Of a stretch of DNA of 38,935 nucleotides, positions 32,656 to 38,935 are shown piece by piece. Position 1 is the stretch's first letter; every line of letters starts with the position of its first letter. Position numbers and translations under genes: made by a program. Below the pieces are notes generated by a model that was given only the letters and a program-made list of their open reading frames with translations, was not told the DNA's origin and ran no database searches. Source of the DNA: Ferrovibrio sp036381655 (lineage in GTDB: Bacteria > Pseudomonadota > Alphaproteobacteria > Ferrovibrionales > Ferrovibrionaceae); assembly GCF_036381655.1 (NCBI RefSeq), contig NZ_DASVCJ010000081.1, positions 1-38,935 on the forward strand. Direction: 5' to 3'.

Positions 32656-32687
32656 CCTGACGGGCAGAGCGCCGCCGCTTTACGTGT

Positions 32688-32701
32688 TTGTGGCAGCGCA
32701 A
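32688..32701. promoter_or_regulatory. FNR/Dnr-type box upstream of the MIP18-like gene
   Basis: TTG-TGGCAGCG-CAA fits TTG-N8-CAA, extended to TTTG...CAAA. It is 46 bases from the palindromic box, about four and a half helical turns, and 52 bases before the MIP18-like ATG. Confidence 0.6.
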
Positions 32702-32752
32702 AGAAAGCCCGGAGCCGGATCAGCAGAATGCCCGCCATCCACAGGAGGCGGC

Positions 32753-33094
32753 ATGACCCAGTCGCAGATATCTGCCGAAGCGCTCGATCCCGACATCCTC
32801 GATTGCCTGCAATCGGTGCTCGATCCGGAAGTCGGCTTGAGCGTCGTCGATCTCGGCCTGGTCTACCGCGCCCGCCGCATATCGGATCATGCCGAGGTTG
32901 CGTTGACGCTGACCACGCGGGCCTGCCCGCTCGGCGCCATGATCAAGCGCGATGCCGAGCAGCGGTTGCTGGACCGGTTCCCCGAACTGGCCGGCGTGGA
33001 TGTCGAACTGGTCTGGGATCCGCCCTGGACACCAGACCGCATCACGGAACGCGGCCGGGCGCTGCTCGGCCACAGACGAGGAGTAGGACGATGA
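32753..33094 (+). CDS. MIP18/PaaD-like iron-sulfur assembly protein
   Basis: A 113-residue DUF59/MIP18-family protein. Features: LDPDILDCLQSVLDPEVGLSVVDLGLVYRARR, then ALTLTTRACPLGAMIKRDAEQ (the conserved TxxxCP cysteine) and VELVWDPPWTPDRIT. Members such as SufT and PaaD assist Fe-S cluster delivery. The start is the ATG after AGGAGG; the longer frame upstream crosses the boxes. Its stop overlaps the DUF2249 start (ATGA). In this setting it may repair Fe-S centres damaged by nitric oxide; that is inference. Confidence 0.88.
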   Translation: MTQSQISAEALDPDILDCLQSVLDPEVGLSVVDLGLVYRARRISDHAEVALTLTTRACPLGAMIKRDAEQRLLDRFPELAGVDVELVWDPPWTPDRITERGRALLGHRRGVGR

Positions 33095-33336
33095 GTTCAG
33101 CCAGCGTGGCAACCACGATCGACGTGCGGCAGATTCCGCCGCGCGAGCGCCATCCGCTGATTTTCGAAACCTTCACCCGGCTCAGCCCCGGTCAGGCCTT
33201 CCGGCTGGTCAACGACCACGATCCGAAGCCGCTTTACTACCAGTTCAACGCCGAATTCCCCGGCAGCTTCGCCTGGGATTACGAGGAGCAGGGTCCCGAT
33301 GTCTGGCAAGTCCGCATCAGCCGCACCGCGGCCTGA
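33091..33336 (+). CDS. DUF2249 protein
   Basis: An 81-residue protein of the DUF2249 family (TIDVRQIPPRERHPLIFETF, ALRLVNDHDPKPLYYQF-like PGQAFRLVNDHDPKPLYYQF, EEQGPDVWQVRI). The SirA-like fold and a conserved His/Asp pair are recognisable; the family often accompanies DUF1858 and NO-response genes, but the activity is not established. It overlaps the upstream gene by four bases and the downstream gene by 38. Confidence 0.85.
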   Translation: MSSASVATTIDVRQIPPRERHPLIFETFTRLSPGQAFRLVNDHDPKPLYYQFNAEFPGSFAWDYEEQGPDVWQVRISRTAA

Positions 33337-34462
33337 CCTAGCCGGCCTGCTGCAGACGATGCGGAGCCCGATCGGGCTCCGCGTCATCCTGCTGCTGCTG
33401 GGCGGCCTCTCCCTGTTGGCCGGGCTTTGCGCCGGCCTGTGGCGGCTCGGCTGGACCTTGCCGCATGGCGCCTCGCTCGCGGCCCTGCACGGACCGCTGA
33501 TGGTCTCGGGCCTGTTCGGCACCTTGATCGGCCTGGAGCGCGCGGTCGCCGCCAACCGGTCCTGGGCCTATCTCGCGCCGCTTTTCGCCGGCGCCGGCAG
33601 CCTGCTGCTGATCCTCGGCGCGCCGCCGACAGTCGCGGCGGCGGCCTACAGCCTGTCCGGCATCGTCTTCGCGCTCGTCACCCTGCTGATCCTGCGCCAG
33701 CAGCCGGAGCTGTTCAACGCCGCGCTGCTGGCCGGCGCGGTCGCCTGGACGGCCGGCAACGTCTTCTGGCTGCGCGGCGACGAGGTGCCGGCTTTCGTCG
33801 GCTGGTGGCTGCTGTTTCTGGTGCTGACCATCGCCGGCGAACGGCTGGAGATGAGCCGCCTGCTGGAGCGCAAGCGCGGCAGCGAGGCCTGGTTCATCAT
33901 CGCCATCGGCTTTCTCGTCACCGGCGCGCTCAACGGCATCGCCGGCGACAACGGCGCCGATCTGTTCGGCATCGGACTGGCGGCCGTCGCGCTGTGGCTA
34001 GCGCGGCACGACATCGCCTGGCGCACCGTGCGGCAGGCCGGACAGACGCGCTTTTTCGCGCTCTGCATGCTGCTCGGCTATCTCTGGCTCGCCTGCGCCG
34101 CGGCCGCCCTGCTGCTGGCGCCGCCGGCGAAGGCCGCCTTCGGCTACGACATCGCGCTGCATGCCATCCTGATCGGCTTCGTCCTGTCGATGGTGTTCGG
34201 CCATGCGCTGATCATCCTGCCGGCGGTGACCGGCTGGCGCCTGCGCTATAGCGCTTTCCTTTATGCCCCGCTGGCCGTGCTGCACGGCTCGATGCTGGCG
34301 CGGCTGACCGGCGGCCTGCTCGAACTGGCGGCGCTGCGCATGGCGAGCGGCCTGCTGACCGTTCTCGCCATCGCCGGCTTCATCGCGACGATCGCCGCGG
34401 CGAGCCTTGTGCAGAACGGTCGGGCGAAAGCGGCGATCCGCCGTCCGCGCCATTCCTCCTAG
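33299..34462 (+). CDS. multi-pass membrane protein, NnrS-like topology
   Basis: A 387-residue protein with about twelve predicted membrane helices. It is not a clear NnrS, but two stretches recall it: SLAALHGPLMVSGLFGTLIGLERA and DIALHAILIGFVLSMVFGHALIILP, each placing a His in or near a helix where a heme or metal could bind. It starts inside the DUF2249 gene (38-base overlap in another frame); a later ATG at 33359 is possible but would cut into the first helix's lead. The MIP18-like, DUF2249 and this gene form one coupled unit. Confidence 0.78.
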   Translation: MSGKSASAAPRPDLAGLLQTMRSPIGLRVILLLLGGLSLLAGLCAGLWRLGWTLPHGASLAALHGPLMVSGLFGTLIGLERAVAANRSWAYLAPLFAGAGSLLLILGAPPTVAAAAYSLSGIVFALVTLLILRQQPELFNAALLAGAVAWTAGNVFWLRGDEVPAFVGWWLLFLVLTIAGERLEMSRLLERKRGSEAWFIIAIGFLVTGALNGIAGDNGADLFGIGLAAVALWLARHDIAWRTVRQAGQTRFFALCMLLGYLWLACAAAALLLAPPAKAAFGYDIALHAILIGFVLSMVFGHALIILPAVTGWRLRYSAFLYAPLAVLHGSMLARLTGGLLELAALRMASGLLTVLAIAGFIATIAAASLVQNGRAKAAIRRPRHSS

Positions 34463-34548
34463 ACGCCGTCCCGAGAAGTTTCGCGGCGGCCTTACGGCGG
34501 CGTCTCGGCGGCTGCCGCGCCTGCGGCATTTGGTGTAAACTCCATGCC

Positions 34549-34749
34549 ATGTCCCGCATACTGATCGCCGTCGGTCTGCTCATCGCCGCCATCGGTCTGC
34601 TCTGGCCCTGGCTGGGCAAACTGGGATTGGGGCGCCTGCCGGGCGACATCCTGATCGAGCGCGGCCATTTCACCTTCTACGCGCCGATCGGCACCGGGAT
34701 CGTGATCAGCCTGGCGCTGTCGCTGATCCTCTGGCTAATCAACCGCTGA
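34549..34749 (+). CDS. DUF2905 small membrane protein
   Basis: A 66-residue protein with two membrane helices flanking the conserved LGRLPGDILIERGHFTFYAPIGT segment, the DUF2905 hallmark. Function unknown. It stands alone between the NO cluster and the hybrid kinase; the start MSRILIAVG matches the family length. Confidence 0.88.
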   Translation: MSRILIAVGLLIAAIGLLWPWLGKLGLGRLPGDILIERGHFTFYAPIGTGIVISLALSLILWLINR

Positions 34750-34920
34750 TCGCGGCGCGCGGAAAAGCGGCCTTGAAAAGCGCGGATAAAACGGCAAATT
34801 TTAAACCCGCGTAAGATGAATTCCGGCTAATTTCCTCTTGTTCCTGCATAGAGTCGTTTGCGATCTCAATAGTTTTTGTTACCGTGGCGGTAGGCTCGAC
34901 GCGATCAGGGGGTGCTGGTC

Positions 34921-36906
<1,986 letters not shown>

Positions 36907-36948
36907 CACGATTGCCGCGCCGCGGGACAGGCAGTAAAGCAGAACGGC

Positions 36949-38376
36949 ATGAGCGATTCTGATTCCAGGTCTCCCCTGCAGCGCGTCGGCGATTTCCTGT
37001 TCGGCCGCGAGGAGCGCCGTCCCGCCGGTGCGGCGAAATCGCGCGCCATCGAACGCCGGCCGGCGGAGCCGAAGATCCTGCCGTCCGCACCGCCATTGCC
37101 GTCGCGGATGCAGGCCGGCACGCTGCAGCTCGTCGGCCTGGACTATATCCGCCGGGCGCTGGCCGAGACCTGGGAGAGCCACCGCGACAAGGTGCATGCC
37201 GTGGTCGAGAGCACGTTCCGCCGCTATCTCGAACCGGCCGACGCCTATTACAAGATCGACGACGAGCGCTTCCTCGTGCTGTTCACCCGGCTGGCGCGGC
37301 CGCAGGCGGAAGCCAAGGCCACGGCGATCGCCCGGGAGGTGCAGCGGCTCGTTCTCGGCGAACTGCCGGCCGGCCATGACGTCACGGTGAAATCCCGGGT
37401 CGCCGAGGTCGACCGCAAGCTGCTGATGGAGAAGGTCAGCACGCTGGAGCAGTTGCTGGAATTCGTCGAGACCGGCCAGCTTGCGCCGGAGGATGGCGGC
37501 GGAATCGCGCTGTTCGAGAATCTCGGCGCCGACGAGCCGCCCCCGGCGGCGGCGGCGGTGACCGGGCCGGGGCCGGACATGGCCGATCTCGACCAGTCGC
37601 TGGCCGCGCTGTGGCAGAAGACCTCGGCGGCGCAGTATCTCAAGCAATGCAGCGTCCGCTTCGACCCGGTATTCAGCACCAGGCGCAAGGCGTTCACCGC
37701 CTTCGACGTCAGAATCCTCCATCGCGGCGCCATGCCGCAGGAGGACGACATGATGCTGGTCGACGATCCCGAGGCCCTGCAATTCCATCTCGACCGCTAC
37801 GCCCTGCTCAGCGGGGCGCTCGGGTTGCAGCATATGCTGACGCAGACGATGCAGGCTCTGATCGTCATGCCGGTGCATTTCAGCACGTTGGCGACGGCCA
37901 AGACCCGCAACGTCTATCTGCAGCGCCTGCGCGAGGTGCCACAGAGCTTCAAGCGCTTCATCGGCTTCAGCATCACCGGCGTCGCGCCGGGCACGCCGCC
38001 GGGCCGCATCGCCGATATCCTGTCCTACCTGCAGCCGCTGTCGATCATGCAGGGCATGCGCCTGCCGGCCGATCCCAAGCTGGTCGATCTGTATGCCGCC
38101 GCCGGGGTGCAGTCGCTCGCCGTCTCGGCCGCCGAGACGATGGCCGGTGGCGAAACCGCGCATCAGCAGGGCGTCGATCTGGCCGCCTTCGCCCGGCGGG
38201 TGCGCGCCCATCAGATGGACTCGGTGCTGCTCGACATCGACGATGCCGACATGCTGCGGCTCGGCCTGGGCGGCGGCTTCAGCCTGCTCGCCGGCGCCGC
38301 AGTGGCAAGAGGCGCCGCCGAACCGGCATTGCCGGAAGCGCAGCAGCTCGACCGTCTCGCCGGCCTGACCGGCTGA
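36949..38376 (+). CDS. degenerate GGDEF/EAL-like protein
   Basis: A 475-residue cytoplasmic protein that reads as a decayed cyclic-di-GMP enzyme. Residues ~55-150 resemble a GGDEF domain, but the active-site loop is DDERF (Asp104-Phe108, in YYKIDDERFLVLF). Residues ~235-420 resemble an EAL domain: VRFDPVFSTRRKAFTAFDVRIL in the position of the EAL signature (Phe252-Asp253-Val254 instead of Glu-Ala-Leu) and later RFIGFSITGVAPG. Neither active site is intact, so it is likely a receptor or scaffold. It begins 42 bases after the hybrid kinase gene. Its stop codon lies in an 8-bp tandem repeat. Confidence 0.75.
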   Translation: MSDSDSRSPLQRVGDFLFGREERRPAGAAKSRAIERRPAEPKILPSAPPLPSRMQAGTLQLVGLDYIRRALAETWESHRDKVHAVVESTFRRYLEPADAYYKIDDERFLVLFTRLARPQAEAKATAIAREVQRLVLGELPAGHDVTVKSRVAEVDRKLLMEKVSTLEQLLEFVETGQLAPEDGGGIALFENLGADEPPPAAAAVTGPGPDMADLDQSLAALWQKTSAAQYLKQCSVRFDPVFSTRRKAFTAFDVRILHRGAMPQEDDMMLVDDPEALQFHLDRYALLSGALGLQHMLTQTMQALIVMPVHFSTLATAKTRNVYLQRLREVPQSFKRFIGFSITGVAPGTPPGRIADILSYLQPLSIMQGMRLPADPKLVDLYAAAGVQSLAVSAAETMAGGETAHQQGVDLAAFARRVRAHQMDSVLLDIDDADMLRLGLGGGFSLLAGAAVARGAAEPALPEAQQLDRLAGLTG

Positions 38377-38397
38377 CCGGCTGACCGGCTGACCGGG
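38366..38397. repeat. 8-bp tandem repeat across the stop codon
   Basis: TGACCGGC occurs three times exactly plus a fourth copy ending in G. The stop TGA of the degenerate GGDEF/EAL gene is the first three bases of the second copy. Gain or loss of a unit shifts the frame but TGA recurs, so the C-terminus would change only slightly. Confidence 0.8.
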
Positions 38398-38442
38398 CCG
38401 CAGCGCCACAATCTTGCCGCAGAGGCCCGCTTTTCATACGCC

Positions 38443-38935
38443 ATGAACAGATTCGACGAACAGATCATTCTGGTGCTGCAGGGCGGCGGCGCGCTCGGCG
38501 CCTATCAGGCCGGGGTCTATGAGACGCTGGTTGCGAATGACTACCTGCCGGGCTGGGTGGCCGGCATCTCGATCGGCGCCATCAACGCCGCGCTCATCGT
38601 CGGCAACCCGCCCGAACGACGCCTGGAGCGGCTCAAGACCTTTTGGGAGAGGGTATCGTCGCGGCTCTTGATCGACCCGACGATTCCCGGCGAGAACGGC
38701 CGCACCCTGTTCAACGAGACGAGCGCGGCGCTCGCGCTTGTGCTCGGCGCGCCCGGCTTCTTCGAGCCGCGGGTCCCGCCGCCGCAATTGCGCGCCGAAG
38801 GCACGATCGGCGCGCTCAGCTTCTACGACACGACGCCGTTGCGAAACACGTTGCTGGAACTGGTTGACTTCGACCGCATCAACGGCGGCGACATCCGCTT
38901 GAGCGTGGGCGCGGTCAACCTGCGGACCGGCAATT
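38443..38935 (+). CDS. patatin-like phospholipase, 3' partial
   Basis: N-terminal 164 residues of a patatin-family acyl hydrolase; the frame is open to the end of the window. The oxyanion loop GGGALGAYQAGVYE and the nucleophile elbow GISIGAINAALI (Ser43) are intact; the catalytic Asp lies beyond the edge. The IILVLQGGGALGAYQAG start and the following PPERRLERLKTFWERV segment resemble the long DUF3734-containing patatins of alphaproteobacteria, which may act on membrane lipids. Confidence 0.93.
   Translation, partial: MNRFDEQIILVLQGGGALGAYQAGVYETLVANDYLPGWVAGISIGAINAALIVGNPPERRLERLKTFWERVSSRLLIDPTIPGENGRTLFNETSAALALVLGAPGFFEPRVPPPQLRAEGTIGALSFYDTTPLRNTLLELVDFDRINGGDIRLSVGAVNLRTGN

Overview
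The window is a stretch of alphaproteobacterial chromosome. From about 3.93 kb to the end it is GC-rich, with dense operons and many 4-nt ATGA or GTGA start/stop overlaps. The zeta-subunit/purC/purS/purQ/purL/bolA/grxD order, the PAS_5-family protein, the GcvA-like regulators and the DUF1127, DUF2905 and DUF2249 proteins all fit this class. Rhodospirillales or a relative is the best guess, but nothing here fixes a genus.

The first ~3.84 kb is clearly more AT-rich and uses codons differently, so it looks like the right end of an acquired island. It holds a MASE1-type sensor kinase (cut by the window edge), a FixJ/LuxR-type response regulator one base downstream, a small secreted protein, and a two-gene module: an unrecognised 196-residue protein followed by a PD-(D/E)XK-like nuclease. 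A strong terminator that serves no visible gene marks the junction.

4.0-9.0 kb: a PAS_5 protein; a divergent HxlR regulator/flavoprotein pair around two inverted repeats; an 18-bp perfect inverted repeat between convergent genes; then a minus-strand run (nitrilase, GNAT, SnoaL-like, VOC, monothiol glutaredoxin, BolA). 9.0-13.8 kb: the purine genes purC-purS-purQ-purL on the minus strand, with REP-like hairpins between genes, and the ATPase inhibitor zeta subunit divergent from purC.

13.8-17.8 kb: two MarR regulators, one divergent from a CLC chloride transporter gene with an operator-like palindrome inside the shared promoter, and a MerR/carboxymuconolactone-decarboxylase-family pair behind a textbook MerR promoter. 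17.8-21.8 kb: the trehalose operon otsB-GH15-otsA, with otsA starting at TTG. 22.2-27.8 kb: a class III nucleotide cyclase fused to a membrane module and a 2Fe-2S ferredoxin domain, then DUF1003, an AMP/thymidine phosphorylase-like enzyme and a beta-CASP metallo-beta-lactamase RNase.

27.8-28.8 kb: a toxin-antitoxin pair whose toxin appears frameshifted, and a DUF1127 gene divergent from a GcvA-like regulator. 29.8-34.8 kb: a nitric-oxide/denitrification accessory cluster (NnrS, pseudoazurin, a Crp/Fnr regulator of Dnr/NnrR type, DUF1858, a MIP18-like protein, DUF2249, a second multi-pass membrane protein) with three TTG-N8-CAA boxes at its promoters. The catalytic reductases are not in the window. 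34.9 kb to the end: a soluble hybrid histidine kinase with two receivers, a degenerate GGDEF/EAL protein and a patatin-like phospholipase cut by the right edge.

The strongest candidates for new biology are the redox-coupled cyclase fusion, the island nuclease module, the phosphorylase/beta-CASP pairing and the MIP18-like/DUF2249/membrane unit in the NO cluster.
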